64,000 bases of DNA from Methylomarinum vadi (GCF_000733935.1 NZ_JPON01000001.1:2774501-2838500); one strand, 5' to 3'. Shown: positions 1-9,826, counted from the stretch's first letter. The notes: a model not told the origin generated them from the sequence alone. Program-made: numbers and translations.

Positions 1-110
1 TTGTGTTTAGTGGGTGCATAAAAACTTCAGAATTGCAAAAATTTGTTTTTATGTTAACAGGACGGTTAGCTTTTGATAACAGCAAACAAAAATAACAAAA
101 GGCTAGAGTT
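1..110. other. Upstream flank of the polysaccharide operon
   Basis: AT-rich leader before the first gene, with no open frame that can be supported. It presumably holds the 3' end of the upstream intergenic region. No hairpin or promoter could be assigned with confidence. Confidence 0.3.
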
Positions 111-2000
111 ATGTGTGGACTGATCGGCGCTTACTGGTCAAAATCTGCAAGGAAAGAGAGTGAGCTGATACAGGCTGGCTTAAAGACGTTACGCCGCCGT
201 GGTCCCAATGACCAAGGTGTCGAATCATACCCTGTTGACGGCGGAACTGTGAGTCTTGGTCACACTCGTCTATCCATTATTGATCTTTCGCTTGGTGGAC
301 ATCAGCCGATGCACTCGCACGATCAACGCTATAGCATTGTCTTTAATGGTGAAATTTATAATTACCGTGAATTGCGTAATGATTTGAAAAGGCAGGGCTG
401 TGTTTTTCATACCGATTCGGACACGGAAGTATTGCTTGCCGCTTGGCAATTCTGGGGGAGCGATTGCTTAACAAAACTCGTTGGTATGTTTGCTTTTGCG
501 GTGTTTGATAAGCAAAAAAGCACGATTACGTGCGTGCGTGACCCCTTTGGAATCAAACCTTTTTATTACACCATAGAAAACGGGAACTTTCTTTTTGCCT
601 CAGAAATAGCCGCTATCAGAGCACTTAAATCAGAGAAGATAGAGCTGGATTGGCAGCGTGCTTATGATTACTTGGTGCATGGCGACTACGACAGCATAGA
701 GCACAGTTTTTTGGCGGGGGTTAAGCATTTGCTGCCTGCGCACTTGATTGAAGTGAATATTGCCAACGGGACGATTTCCGAACCAATACAATGGTGGCAA
801 CCTCAGATTGCCGAAAATAAATCACTGTCATTTGCTGACGCTGCGGCGGAGTTGCGCGAGCGGTTTTTGAATAATATCCGCCTGCATTTGCGCAGTGATG
901 TGGAATTAGGAGCCGCGCTTTCGGGGGGGGTGGATTCTTCCGCTGTGGTCTGTGCTATGCGGCATGTCGAACCCGATTTGCCCATCAACACTTTCAGTTA
1001 TATTGCCCAGGGCAGCCTGGTTTCTGAAGAAAAATGGGTGGATGTGGTCAATCAACATGTAGGCGCAGTAGAGTATAAAGTCATGGTAAGCCCTTCTGAA
1101 TTAGCGGCAGACCTTGATGACATGATTATTGCGCAAGGCGAGCCTTTTGGAAGTACTAGCATTTACGCGCAATATCGCGTGTTTAAACTGGCTAAGTCAC
1201 ATGGCGTGACGGTAACGCTGGATGGGCAAGGGGCGGATGAGCTGTTGGCCGGATATAACGGTTATCCGGGCAAGCGAATCAAAAGCCTACTGGACAGGCA
1301 TCAGTTTTATGATGCGTTTGTATTTCTGAAAAATTGGTCTGATTGGCCCGGCAGGAACGTTACTGGCGGAATCAAGCGCGTTGTGGGCGAATATGTAGAA
1401 GGAAGTCTGTATGATTTTATGCGGCAATTAAACGGTAGCCGCTTGAGCCCCGACTGGATTGATGCCAATATACTTCGAGAAAAAGGCGTGGCACTTAGTT
1501 ATCCTAAGTTGCATAACCCATCAGATGAAGCTGGGCGCAGAGTATCCGCAGAATTGGCATTTGCTTTGACGCAAAAAGGCCTACCAATGTTGCTTAGGCA
1601 TGGTGATCGAAACTCCATGCGTTTTTCAGTGGAGAGCCGAGTTCCGTTTTTAACACCAGATTTAGCAAATTTTTTATTGTCCCTTCCTGAACATTATTTA
1701 ATATCGCAAGAAGGTGAAACCAAATGCGTATTTCGCGCAGCGATGCGAGGTATCGTTCCCGATGAAATTTTAGACCGTCGCGATAAAATCGGCTTTGAAA
1801 CACCTGAAAAAAGCTGGCTAATCAGTATGTCCAATGAGGTGCGAGGATGGTTAAGTGTCGATATCGAATTGCCTTTTCTCAACCAGCAAAAACTAATTGA
1901 AGAGTTTAATTTTATCGTGACTGGTAAAAAGTCCTTTAGCTGGCAGGTTTGGCGTTGGATTAACTTTATTCGCTGGTACCAACTCTTCTTCCTTAAGTGA
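111..2000 (+). CDS. asnB: Asparagine synthase-type glutamine amidotransferase (AsnB/WbpS family)
   Basis: The protein is 629 residues, the usual length for AsnB. Cys2 right after the initiator Met is the N-terminal nucleophile of a class II glutamine amidotransferase domain (about residues 2-210). The PP-loop SGGVDSS at about residue 269 begins the ATP-pyrophosphatase synthetase domain. The family transfers glutamine-derived ammonia to an adenylated carboxylate. In surface-polysaccharide clusters such homologues (for example WbpS of P. aeruginosa O5) are thought to amidate sugar acids rather than make free asparagine. It sits 10 bp before a glycosyltransferase, so amidation of a uronic acid residue is the likely role here, by inference. 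The exact substrate cannot be read from sequence. Confidence 0.85.
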   Translation: MCGLIGAYWSKSARKESELIQAGLKTLRRRGPNDQGVESYPVDGGTVSLGHTRLSIIDLSLGGHQPMHSHDQRYSIVFNGEIYNYRELRNDLKRQGCVFHTDSDTEVLLAAWQFWGSDCLTKLVGMFAFAVFDKQKSTITCVRDPFGIKPFYYTIENGNFLFASEIAAIRALKSEKIELDWQRAYDYLVHGDYDSIEHSFLAGVKHLLPAHLIEVNIANGTISEPIQWWQPQIAENKSLSFADAAAELRERFLNNIRLHLRSDVELGAALSGGVDSSAVVCAMRHVEPDLPINTFSYIAQGSLVSEEKWVDVVNQHVGAVEYKVMVSPSELAADLDDMIIAQGEPFGSTSIYAQYRVFKLAKSHGVTVTLDGQGADELLAGYNGYPGKRIKSLLDRHQFYDAFVFLKNWSDWPGRNVTGGIKRVVGEYVEGSLYDFMRQLNGSRLSPDWIDANILREKGVALSYPKLHNPSDEAGRRVSAELAFALTQKGLPMLLRHGDRNSMRFSVESRVPFLTPDLANFLLSLPEHYLISQEGETKCVFRAAMRGIVPDEILDRRDKIGFETPEKSWLISMSNEVRGWLSVDIELPFLNQQKLIEEFNFIVTGKKSFSWQVWRWINFIRWYQLFFLK

Positions 2001-2010
2001 TCAGTTGTAG

Positions 2011-3147
2011 ATGAAAAAAATCCTTATTGTTTCATTTTCGCATATTCGCAGTGATCCGCGCGTGATGCGCCAAATCAGGCTGCTTGAACCCTTGTTTGAT
2101 ATAAGTGTAGTTGGTTTTGGGGAAAAACCGGATGCAAATATCCGTTTTATGCAATTGGAAAATTACCAATCTGGAAAATTCAATAAACTATTTCAGGGTT
2201 TGCTGCTCTTATTGGGCTTGTTTGAAGCAAGATACTGGCATTTGCCATATGTTCAACAGGCAGCGAGTTTGTTGGATGTGAATGGATACGACTTATTTAT
2301 AGCTAATGATGTTTCCGCATTACCGCTATTGTATAAAATCAAACACAACATACCTGTTATTATCGATGCACACGAATACTCGCCGCGTGAATTCGAGGAG
2401 AGCTTGTTGTGGCGTGTGACGCTCGGTCGTTACAATCACTTCCTTTGTAAAAAGTATCTCAAACGTGCCACTTTCATGACGACGGTATGTCAAGGAATTG
2501 CAGATGAGTACCAACGGCAATATGGGATATCTTCTAAGGTAGTTTATAGTGCTCCATCGTTCAAAAACCTTGCTCCGTCCCGGGTGGATAAACGCAAAAT
2601 CCGACTTATTCATCACGGAGCATGCATACGTGCCAGACATTTGGAAACCATGATCGACATGATGAAGCATCTTGATAATCGGTTTACTTTAGATTTCATG
2701 TTGACTAACTCTGATCCAGCTTATCTCGCGCAATTAAGATCTCTAGCATCTTCTGATAAACGTATCAATTTCTTGGATCCAGTGCCTATGGAGGAGATTT
2801 GTAGAATAATTAATAGATATGATGTTGGAATATATATCTTGCCCCCAGCAAACTTCAATCATAAACATGCTTTGCCCAATAAGTTTTTTGAGTTCATGCA
2901 GGCATCACTAATGATTGCAATTGGTCCATCACCTGAAATGGCTGAATTGGTGAATCGACACACTTTAGGTGTAGTGGCCGATGGATTTGAACCACAGCGT
3001 TTAGCCAGTGCCTTGAATAAGTTAACAACAGAAAATCTCACCAAGTTCAAACAAGCGTCGTTTCAATCCGCAAAAGAAATCAATGCCGAAAATCAAGGAA
3101 AGGTGATGATTAATGCGGTGCAGAGTATTTTGAGTCAGCAAATTTAA
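2011..3147 (+). CDS. Glycosyltransferase, GT4-like
   Basis: A 378-residue cytoplasmic GT-B type protein. The N-terminal half has an alternating beta-alpha pattern. A C-terminal segment (about residues 255-335), with an LPNKFFEFM motif followed by Glu, resembles the nucleotide-sugar donor site of family 4 transferases. No signal peptide or clear membrane anchor. It lies 10 bp after the amidotransferase and 29 bp before the epimerase, so it is co-transcribed with them and probably adds one sugar of the repeat unit on the lipid carrier. Donor and linkage are unknown. Base composition is AT-rich like its neighbours, usual for O-antigen genes. Confidence 0.75.
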   Translation: MKKILIVSFSHIRSDPRVMRQIRLLEPLFDISVVGFGEKPDANIRFMQLENYQSGKFNKLFQGLLLLLGLFEARYWHLPYVQQAASLLDVNGYDLFIANDVSALPLLYKIKHNIPVIIDAHEYSPREFEESLLWRVTLGRYNHFLCKKYLKRATFMTTVCQGIADEYQRQYGISSKVVYSAPSFKNLAPSRVDKRKIRLIHHGACIRARHLETMIDMMKHLDNRFTLDFMLTNSDPAYLAQLRSLASSDKRINFLDPVPMEEICRIINRYDVGIYILPPANFNHKHALPNKFFEFMQASLMIAIGPSPEMAELVNRHTLGVVADGFEPQRLASALNKLTTENLTKFKQASFQSAKEINAENQGKVMINAVQSILSQQI

Positions 3148-3176
3148 CTAATCACCTAATTGAATCAATCATAAAG

Positions 3177-4271
3177 ATGAAAATATGTACCGTCATAGGC
3201 GCCCGACCACAGTTTATAAAGGCGGCTGTTGTTTCTCGGGCATTCAGGGAGCATGCAACACCCGTTCAAGAGGTGATTGTTCACACGGGGCAGCACTTTG
3301 ACGCCAATATGTCGCAAGTTTTTTTTGAGGAGCTTGGTATTCCACATCCAAACTACAATCTGGGGATTGGTGGTGGCACACACGGCCAAAATACGGGGCG
3401 TATGATCGAGGGAATAGAGCAGGTGTTGCTCCAGGAAAAACCGGATTGGCTACTAGTATATGGCGATACTGACTCTACATTGGCTGGTGCGTTGGCCGCT
3501 GTAAAATTGCATATTTCGGTAGCGCATGTAGAGGCGGGGCTACGCAGCTTTAACCGTAAAATGCCGGAAGAAATCAACCGCATCCTCACCGATCATGCCG
3601 CAGACAGGTTGTTTACCCCTACGAAAACCGCAGTCAATAATCTCTCGAACGAGGGAATTAGTGTAAGCAAAGTGCAGAACATCGGTGATGTTATGTACGA
3701 TGCCGCTCTTTATTATGGCAGAATGGCGGAGCAATGCAGCCAGATTCTGGCAATGCTTGATTTGACTAAAAAGAAATATGTTTTGGCAACTTTGCACAGA
3801 CAGGAAAATGTCGATGATCCAGAACGGTTAGACAACATTATGCAAGGTTTGGCGGCAAGTCACTTGCCTATCGTGATGCCGCTACATCCGCGCACCCGAA
3901 ATCGTCTGCAAGAGTTTGCCATTACTGTTCCCGCGTCCGTCAAAATACTCGATCCGGTGGGTTATCTGGATATGGTGATGTTGGAAAAAAATGCAGTTTT
4001 AATTGCCACAGACAGTGGCGGCGTGCAAAAAGAAGCGTATTTTCACAAAACGCCTTGCATTACGCTTCGAGATGAGACGGAATGGCTGGAACTAGTGGAG
4101 ATCGGATGGAATACACTAGTGGGTGCGGATGTGCAACGTATTCAGAAAGCAATTAATTTCGATAATGCTATCGGTAATCAACCAGACTGGGTTGAAAATG
4201 TATATGGTGATGGCAAGGCTGGTGAAAAGATAACCAGTAGTCTGATTGAGGAAGGGAAGCAAGCAATATGA
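3177..4271 (+). CDS. Non-hydrolysing UDP-HexNAc 2-epimerase (WecB/WbpI-like)
   Basis: A 364-residue protein with the WecB-family pattern: N-terminal GARPQFIKAA, HTGQHFD, YGDTDSTLAG, HVEAGLRS, MPEEINR, and late TDSGGVQKEA with ETEW. The family interconverts UDP-GlcNAc-type and UDP-ManNAc-type sugars at C2 through a 2-acetamidoglucal intermediate. The GDTDSTLAG and FNRKMPEEINR versions resemble WbpI, which acts on a 2,3-diacetamido-uronate, as much as WecB. With an amidotransferase two genes upstream, a di-N-acetyl mannosaminuronic acid residue is possible. That would need the wbpA, wbpB, wbpD and wbpE partners, which could lie upstream outside the window. The substrate is therefore unresolved. 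Confidence 0.85.
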   Translation: MKICTVIGARPQFIKAAVVSRAFREHATPVQEVIVHTGQHFDANMSQVFFEELGIPHPNYNLGIGGGTHGQNTGRMIEGIEQVLLQEKPDWLLVYGDTDSTLAGALAAVKLHISVAHVEAGLRSFNRKMPEEINRILTDHAADRLFTPTKTAVNNLSNEGISVSKVQNIGDVMYDAALYYGRMAEQCSQILAMLDLTKKKYVLATLHRQENVDDPERLDNIMQGLAASHLPIVMPLHPRTRNRLQEFAITVPASVKILDPVGYLDMVMLEKNAVLIATDSGGVQKEAYFHKTPCITLRDETEWLELVEIGWNTLVGADVQRIQKAINFDNAIGNQPDWVENVYGDGKAGEKITSSLIEEGKQAI

Positions 4272-4308
4272 GAAATAAAAAAAATATATCTTGCAGCTTA
4301 AGTAATTA

Positions 4309-5520
4309 ATGCGAGTTTTATATATACATCCAGCTGGCGCATTTGGCGGAGCATCAAAAAGCTTGATCGAATTGTATCTTGCCGCAAAAAAACAGTGTGT
4401 TCTAGAAGCTTGCGTAATCACGCCTGCAGGCAGTGCAGCTGAAGCTTTCCGGGATGCCGGGATGCATGTTATTGAAGCTGCTGGATTGGCCCAGTTTGAT
4501 CATACGAGATTCGGCTATTACCGTAATGTTAGGTGGTTGATTTTATTGCGAGAATTGTTTTTTCTCCCACTGGTTTTATTTGCGCTTTTACATACAAAAA
4601 AATCACAAAGCCGATTTGACTTGATTCATGTCAATGAAATTACTCTGTTACCCACTGCCATTTTGGCGAGATGGGTATTCAGACTACCGATGATCTTCCA
4701 TGTCAGATCTCTTCAATACTCGGGGTTTGGTAGCCTTCGGTCCAAATTGGTATTTCGGGCATTGAGAAAATATGCAACGGCGATGATCTGCATTGATGAG
4801 ACTGTCAGAGCATCTATCCCGCAATGGTTGCCATCTGTTGTGATTCATAACGGCATCGATGTTGGACAGATTGTTGCAACGCAAGACAAGGCGGAATCAT
4901 CTAAAGTGATGGTAGGCATGGCGGGAGTTTTACACCGTTCCAAAGGCATATATGAATTTCTGGCCGCAGCCAGAATTCTTTTGAATGATAGAAACCGCAA
5001 TATTCAATTTATTCTGGCTGGAGAAAATGCCAGACAAACAACAGGTCTAAAAAAATGGGTGTATAAAGAACTGGGTTTTTCAGAAGATGTGCTTACGGAG
5101 GCTAAGCGATATGTCAAAAAAAACGGAATGGAACAGCAAGTTATATTTACAGGGTTTATCAAGGATATCAGACAATTTTACCCACAATTGGATGTGCTAT
5201 GTTTTCCATCTCACCTGAATGCTTGCGGACGGCCGGTGTTCGAGGCAGCATTATTTGGTATACCTAGTGTGGTGGCAATCAAAAACCCCGTCGAGGATGC
5301 ATTGATACATAAAGTTACCGGTTTAGCGATTCAAAAGCCGGATCCTTATTTGCTGGCCGATGCAATTGATCGCTTGCTGTTAGACGCTGCATTTAGACAG
5401 ACATTAGGGATGCAAGCTAAGACTTGGGCTGAAAGATTATTTTCAATAGATGCGAGCGCATCTTTACTTTTGCAAACGTATAGAAAAGCCGTTATTTACA
5501 GTAGCGGGAAGGTGTCTTGA
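4309..5520 (+). CDS. Glycosyltransferase family 4
   Basis: A 403-residue GT-B glycosyltransferase. The N-terminus carries a glycine-rich acceptor-side motif (GAFGGASKS). The C-terminal donor domain includes CGRPVFEAALFGIPSVV, the EX7E-type element of GT4 enzymes, near residue 310. A hydrophobic segment near residues 75-95 may act as a monotopic membrane contact. It is part of the plus-strand polysaccharide operon with short gaps on both sides, so it likely assembles the repeat unit on undecaprenyl diphosphate. Donor sugar not predictable. Confidence 0.8.
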   Translation: MRVLYIHPAGAFGGASKSLIELYLAAKKQCVLEACVITPAGSAAEAFRDAGMHVIEAAGLAQFDHTRFGYYRNVRWLILLRELFFLPLVLFALLHTKKSQSRFDLIHVNEITLLPTAILARWVFRLPMIFHVRSLQYSGFGSLRSKLVFRALRKYATAMICIDETVRASIPQWLPSVVIHNGIDVGQIVATQDKAESSKVMVGMAGVLHRSKGIYEFLAAARILLNDRNRNIQFILAGENARQTTGLKKWVYKELGFSEDVLTEAKRYVKKNGMEQQVIFTGFIKDIRQFYPQLDVLCFPSHLNACGRPVFEAALFGIPSVVAIKNPVEDALIHKVTGLAIQKPDPYLLADAIDRLLLDAAFRQTLGMQAKTWAERLFSIDASASLLLQTYRKAVIYSSGKVS

Positions 5521-5566
5521 AGCCAAACCACACCAATGTACTAGATAATTCATTGTTTTTGTCGAT

Positions 5567-6820
5567 ATGTCTATCTTCCGAAGTTTCCGTATTTTAATAT
5601 TCACCCAATACTTCTGGCCAGAAAGTTTTCGTATCAATGCTTTGGCTCGCACTTTAAAAGCTCAGGGACACGAGGTCAGCGTGCTGACCGGAAAACCCAA
5701 TTATCCGGAAGGTCTTTTTTTTTCCGGCTACAAGGGTTTGGGTATCCAGAAAGAAACGTGGCAAGGGATTCCGATTTTCCGCATTCCAATATTGGCGCGA
5801 GGACGGCAGAATGCATTGAGATTGGCACTTAACTATCTCTCTTTTGTTGTATCCGGATTGTTATTTGCGCCTTTTGTATTGCGCAAGCAAAAAATCGATG
5901 TGATTTTTGTCTATGCGCCTTCTCCAGTTTTTCAAGTTATTCCTGCTTCGTTTCTGGGCTGGCTAAAGCGTGTCCCTGTGGTGCTGTGGGTGCAGGATTT
6001 GTGGCCCCAGAGCGCAAAAGCGACGGGCCATGTCGAATCTGCTTTGTTGCTAAAGTTGCTTGAGAAGCTAGTGCTATTTTCTTACGCTCATACCGATTTA
6101 TTGCTGGTGCAGTCGCAGGCATTTGTCGCTCCGGTGGCCAAGTTGTCGCCTGTACATGTGCCCGTGCTGTATTATCCCAATTCTGTTGAAGATACATTTT
6201 ATGCTCCGCAGGCGATAGATGCGTTGTCTATAGAGACCTTGCAAAACGGTTTTTCGGTATTGTTCGCCGGGAATATCGGCACGGCACAAGGGGTGAGCAC
6301 GATTGTTAATGCGGCAAAATTGCTAAAAATATATTCGCAAATCAATATCGTTATGATGGGCAGTGGCAGTATGTCTGACTGGGTCGCCCAGCAAAAGCAA
6401 AAACATGACTTGAATAATTTGCATTTAGTTGGACGATTCCCGGCAGAAATGATGCCCTCAATGATGAAGCAGGCTTCCGTATTGCTGGTCACGTTGAAAC
6501 AAGATCCGATATTTGCGTTGACCATTCCTAGCAAAGTGCAGGATTATCTGGCTACCGGTAAGCCGATTGTTGCCGCCCTGGATGGCGAGGGAGCCAGAGT
6601 CATTGAGGAGTCTGGCGCCGGCTTGACCTGTGCGGCGGAAGATGCCAAAGGGTTGGCGGACGCCATTTTAGCGCTTTACCATATGCCTGAGAAGGACCGA
6701 GTAGCCATGGGCAACAATGGACACGCCTATTTTCTCAAACATTTTGAAATGGGCAGACAGGCAAAAAAATTGATTGAGATATTAAAGCAAAGAATTACTG
6801 AAAAAGAGAGAGAAAACTGA
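5567..6820 (+). CDS. WbuB-like glycosyltransferase
   Basis: A 417-residue GT4 enzyme that starts with the pattern typical of WbuB-type transferases: FTQYFWPESFRINALA, then LTGKPNYPEG and a GYKG segment. A C-terminal donor site contains PSKVQDYLATGKPIVA. WbuB is found in E. coli O26 next to the UDP-L-FucNAc genes and transfers the L-6-deoxy-HexNAc residue. Here the next three genes make such a nucleotide sugar, and the 3' end overlaps the next start by 1 bp. That supports transfer of the L-QuiNAc or L-FucNAc residue by this enzyme. The assignment rests on family resemblance and position. Confidence 0.8.
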   Translation: MSIFRSFRILIFTQYFWPESFRINALARTLKAQGHEVSVLTGKPNYPEGLFFSGYKGLGIQKETWQGIPIFRIPILARGRQNALRLALNYLSFVVSGLLFAPFVLRKQKIDVIFVYAPSPVFQVIPASFLGWLKRVPVVLWVQDLWPQSAKATGHVESALLLKLLEKLVLFSYAHTDLLLVQSQAFVAPVAKLSPVHVPVLYYPNSVEDTFYAPQAIDALSIETLQNGFSVLFAGNIGTAQGVSTIVNAAKLLKIYSQINIVMMGSGSMSDWVAQQKQKHDLNNLHLVGRFPAEMMPSMMKQASVLLVTLKQDPIFALTIPSKVQDYLATGKPIVAALDGEGARVIEESGAGLTCAAEDAKGLADAILALYHMPEKDRVAMGNNGHAYFLKHFEMGRQAKKLIEILKQRITEKEREN

Positions 6821-7677
6821 TGCGAGTTTTGATTCTTGGTGCATCGGGGATGCTGGGTAATGCTGTACTGAAATTGTTTGTCAAGGAAGGCATCCATGAG
6901 ACCTGGGGGACGGTCCGTAGCGCAGCCGCAAAGCGCTTATTTTCCAATCAAATAGAGTCACGGTTAATTACTGGCATTGATGCGCTGAATCAGGATGCAT
7001 TGTTAGACGTTTTTGCACAAATCAGGCCGGATGTGGTAATTAACTGTGTCGGTCTGATTAAACAGCTGGAAAACGCTAATGATCCTTTAGCCGTGTTACC
7101 GATTAATTCCTTGTTGCCGCATCACCTGGCAAAGTTATGTTTGTTGGTTGGCGCCAGATTGATTCATGTGAGTACTGATTGCGTATTCTCAGGAGAAAAG
7201 GGGCGGTATACCGAAGCGGATGAATCAGATGCAAAGGATCTTTACGGCAAATCCAAGTATATGGGGGAATTGCATGATTACGCTCATGTGATTACCTTGC
7301 GCACGTCCATTATTGGTCACGAATTGAATTCGAATCATGGGTTAGTGGACTGGTTTTTGTCCCAGAAAAAAGAAGTGAAGGGATATACTAAGGCCATATT
7401 TTCCGGCTTGCCTACGGTAGAACTGGCAAAAGTGATACATGATTGGGTTTTACCGAAGCCATCTCTAAGTGGTTTGTTTCATGTTTCAGCGCGGCCGATT
7501 GCAAAATACGATTTGCTAAAATTAGTAGCAGAAATTTATGACCAGGATATTATCATTCAACCTGAGGATCGAGTTGTCATTGATCGCTCTTTGGATTCAA
7601 GTCGGTTTCAACAAGCTACAGGTTACCGAGCTCCCGACTGGCCGGAGTTGATTGAAAACATGCGCTTGGTACGCTGA
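6820..7677 (+). CDS. RmlD-like SDR reductase, probable UDP-L-6-deoxy-HexNAc 4-ketoreductase (WbvR-like)
   Basis: A 285-residue extended SDR with the N-terminal NAD(P) motif GASGMLG, the STDCVFSG segment of RmlD-type reductases (about residues 115-122) and a YGKSK catalytic YxxxK near residue 142. In the UDP-L-FucNAc pathway this position is held by CapF/FnlB/WbjC, which has an added C-terminal cupin domain and is near 370 residues. This protein lacks the cupin and matches the size and type of WbvR, the C4 reductase of the UDP-L-QuiNAc route via UDP-L-RhaNAc. It lies between a WbuB-like transferase and the 4,6-dehydratase. UDP-L-QuiNAc is therefore the better guess for the product. Confidence 0.75.
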   Translation: MRVLILGASGMLGNAVLKLFVKEGIHETWGTVRSAAAKRLFSNQIESRLITGIDALNQDALLDVFAQIRPDVVINCVGLIKQLENANDPLAVLPINSLLPHHLAKLCLLVGARLIHVSTDCVFSGEKGRYTEADESDAKDLYGKSKYMGELHDYAHVITLRTSIIGHELNSNHGLVDWFLSQKKEVKGYTKAIFSGLPTVELAKVIHDWVLPKPSLSGLFHVSARPIAKYDLLKLVAEIYDQDIIIQPEDRVVIDRSLDSSRFQQATGYRAPDWPELIENMRLVR

Positions 7678-7692
7678 GGAATAGTAAGGGAT

Positions 7693-8703
7693 ATGTTTGA
7701 CGATAAAGTTTTGATGATTACCGGAGGAACCGGATCTTTCGGTCATACGGTGTTGAAACGGTTTCTCGATACGAATGTAAGGGAAATACGCATTTTTAGC
7801 CGCGACGAGAAAAAACAGGAAGATATGCGCATCGAGCTCGCCAACGACAAGGTGAAGTTCTATATCGGAGATGTGCGTGATTATGACAGCATTTCTCAGG
7901 CGATGGTCGGTGTGGATTATATTTTTCATGCGGCAGCTCTAAAGCAGGTGCCTTCATGTGAGTTTTATCCGATGGAAGCGGTGAAAACCAATGTGCTGGG
8001 TACGGAAAATGTGCTTAACGCAGCGATCACAAACGGAGTGAAGCGGGTGGTCGTGCTGAGTACCGACAAGGCGGTTTATCCCATCAATGCCATGGGTATT
8101 TCCAAGGCCATGGCGGAAAAAGTTGTTGTAGCCAAGTCACGATCAATACCCGAAGGTGGTCCGGTTGTTTGCTGCACCCGCTACGGCAATGTGATGGCTT
8201 CCCGTGGTTCAGTTATCCCTTTGTTTGTTGATCAGATTCTGGCGAAAGAACCTTTAACCATCACTGATCCTCACATGACCCGATTTTTGATGTCGCTGGA
8301 GGATTCCGTGGATCTGGTTTTGCATGCATTTGAGCATGCAAATCAGGGAGATATTTTTGTCCAAAAGGCGCCAGCCTCGACGATTGCCGATCTGGCTCAG
8401 GCATTGTGCGAATTGTTTAATAGTGATAGTAAAATCAGGGTCATTGGTACCCGGCATGGTGAGAAACTGTATGAGTCACTGATCTCGCGTGAAGAAATGG
8501 CCAAAGCAGAGGATATGGGGCGCTATTACTGTATTCCTGCCGATAACCGCGACTTGAATTACAAGAAATATTTTGTCGAGGGTGAAACACATATTTCTGA
8601 GGTCGATGACTACACCTCGCATAATACCGAGCGTTTAACGGTTGCCGAGGTGAAAGCCTTGCTGATGAAGCTGGGCTATATCCAGGAGGTGCTTAATGAT
8701 TAA
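7693..8703 (+). CDS. fnlA: UDP-GlcNAc 4,6-dehydratase/5-epimerase (FnlA/WbjB/CapE)
   Basis: A 336-residue SDR of the short CapD/FnlA class. It has TGGTGSFG as nucleotide-binding motif and AALKQVPSCEFYP, the conserved substrate loop. In STDKAVYPINAMGISK the usual catalytic Tyr of YxxxK is replaced by Met, as is normal for this family. It converts UDP-GlcNAc to a UDP-2-acetamido-2,6-dideoxy-L-arabino-hexos-4-ulose. There is no N-terminal membrane region, unlike the WbpM-type dehydratase further downstream. The reading frame overlaps the next gene by 8 bp, so the two are translationally coupled. Confidence 0.9.
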   Translation: MFDDKVLMITGGTGSFGHTVLKRFLDTNVREIRIFSRDEKKQEDMRIELANDKVKFYIGDVRDYDSISQAMVGVDYIFHAAALKQVPSCEFYPMEAVKTNVLGTENVLNAAITNGVKRVVVLSTDKAVYPINAMGISKAMAEKVVVAKSRSIPEGGPVVCCTRYGNVMASRGSVIPLFVDQILAKEPLTITDPHMTRFLMSLEDSVDLVLHAFEHANQGDIFVQKAPASTIADLAQALCELFNSDSKIRVIGTRHGEKLYESLISREEMAKAEDMGRYYCIPADNRDLNYKKYFVEGETHISEVDDYTSHNTERLTVAEVKALLMKLGYIQEVLND

Positions 8704-9826
8704 GGTGATGACGCTGGTCGGCACCCGGCCTGAGCTGATTAAAATGAGCCGTGTCATTGCCGAGTTGGATCGACAAGTTGAACATGTATTAGTGCACTCT
8801 GGGCAAAACTATGACTATGAGTTGAACCAAGTTTTCTTTGATGATTTGGAGATACGCAAACCCGATCATTTTCTTGATGTTTCTGGAGATACTGCCGCCA
8901 AGAGCATCGCGGATGTTATTGCCAAGGTCGATGACATCCTGGCGATCGCACGGCCTGATGCGTTGTTACTTTATGGCGATACCAATACCTGTATGGCGGT
9001 GATAGCGGCCAAAAGACGGAAGATACCGGTATTCCATATGGAAGCGGGTAATCGCTGTTTTGATCAGCGTGTGCCAGAAGAGTTGAACAGAAAGGTTGTT
9101 GATCACTTAAGTGATATTAATATGGTTTTGACGGAACATGCACGGAGCTATTTATTAGCAGAAGGAATTCGTCCCGAAACGATAATTAAAACGGGTTCGC
9201 ACATGCATGAAGTTTTAGAGTATTACATGCCTAAAATTTTAGACTCCGATATTTTAATTAAAGAAAATCTCGAACAAGATAAGTTTTTTATAGTTAGCGC
9301 ACATCGTGAGGAAAACGTTGATACTATGCAAAACTTGAAAGACCTAGTTTCGACTCTTCATGGAATTGCGGAAAAGTATAAATATCCAGTTATAGTTTCT
9401 ACACATCCTCGAACGCGAAAACGTTTAATTGAACTTAAAGAAAATATTGAACACCCTTTGATTCGTTTTGTTAAACCATTTGGTTTGTTGGATTACATAA
9501 AACTGCAAATGTCTGCGTTTTGCGTTCTTTCGGATAGCGGGACGATTACTGAAGAAGCATCGCTGTTAAATCTGCCAGCCATCACGATACGTAATACTCA
9601 TGAACGACCTGAGGGTATGGATGAAGGTGTCCTTATTATGAGCGGGCTCAAAACAGAAAGAGTTTTTGATGCGATTAAAGTAATTACTAATCAACACCAC
9701 CGTGATAAAAGAGTGAAGCAAACAGTTAAGGATTATCAAGGGCATGCGGTATCCAAGCAGGTGGTGAGAATAGTACTTAGTTACACCGATTATGTTAATC
9801 GAACTGTTTGGCGGGTTACGCAGTGA
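8696..9826 (+). CDS. fnlC: UDP-L-HexNAc 2-epimerase (FnlC/WbjD/CapG)
   Basis: A 376-residue member of the non-hydrolysing 2-epimerase family with GTRPELIKMS, HSGQNYDYELNQVFF, YGDTNTCMA, MEAGNRCFD and the late SDSGTITEEA and RPEGMDEG motifs of the WbjD/FnlC branch. It performs the last step of UDP-L-FucNAc or UDP-L-QuiNAc synthesis, inverting C2. The order with the previous two genes is that of the known three-gene pathway. The first 400 bp have the composition of the upstream genes. The rest is distinctly more AT-rich, which suggests a recombination junction within the gene. Confidence 0.9.
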   Translation: MIKVMTLVGTRPELIKMSRVIAELDRQVEHVLVHSGQNYDYELNQVFFDDLEIRKPDHFLDVSGDTAAKSIADVIAKVDDILAIARPDALLLYGDTNTCMAVIAAKRRKIPVFHMEAGNRCFDQRVPEELNRKVVDHLSDINMVLTEHARSYLLAEGIRPETIIKTGSHMHEVLEYYMPKILDSDILIKENLEQDKFFIVSAHREENVDTMQNLKDLVSTLHGIAEKYKYPVIVSTHPRTRKRLIELKENIEHPLIRFVKPFGLLDYIKLQMSAFCVLSDSGTITEEASLLNLPAITIRNTHERPEGMDEGVLIMSGLKTERVFDAIKVITNQHHRDKRVKQTVKDYQGHAVSKQVVRIVLSYTDYVNRTVWRVTQ

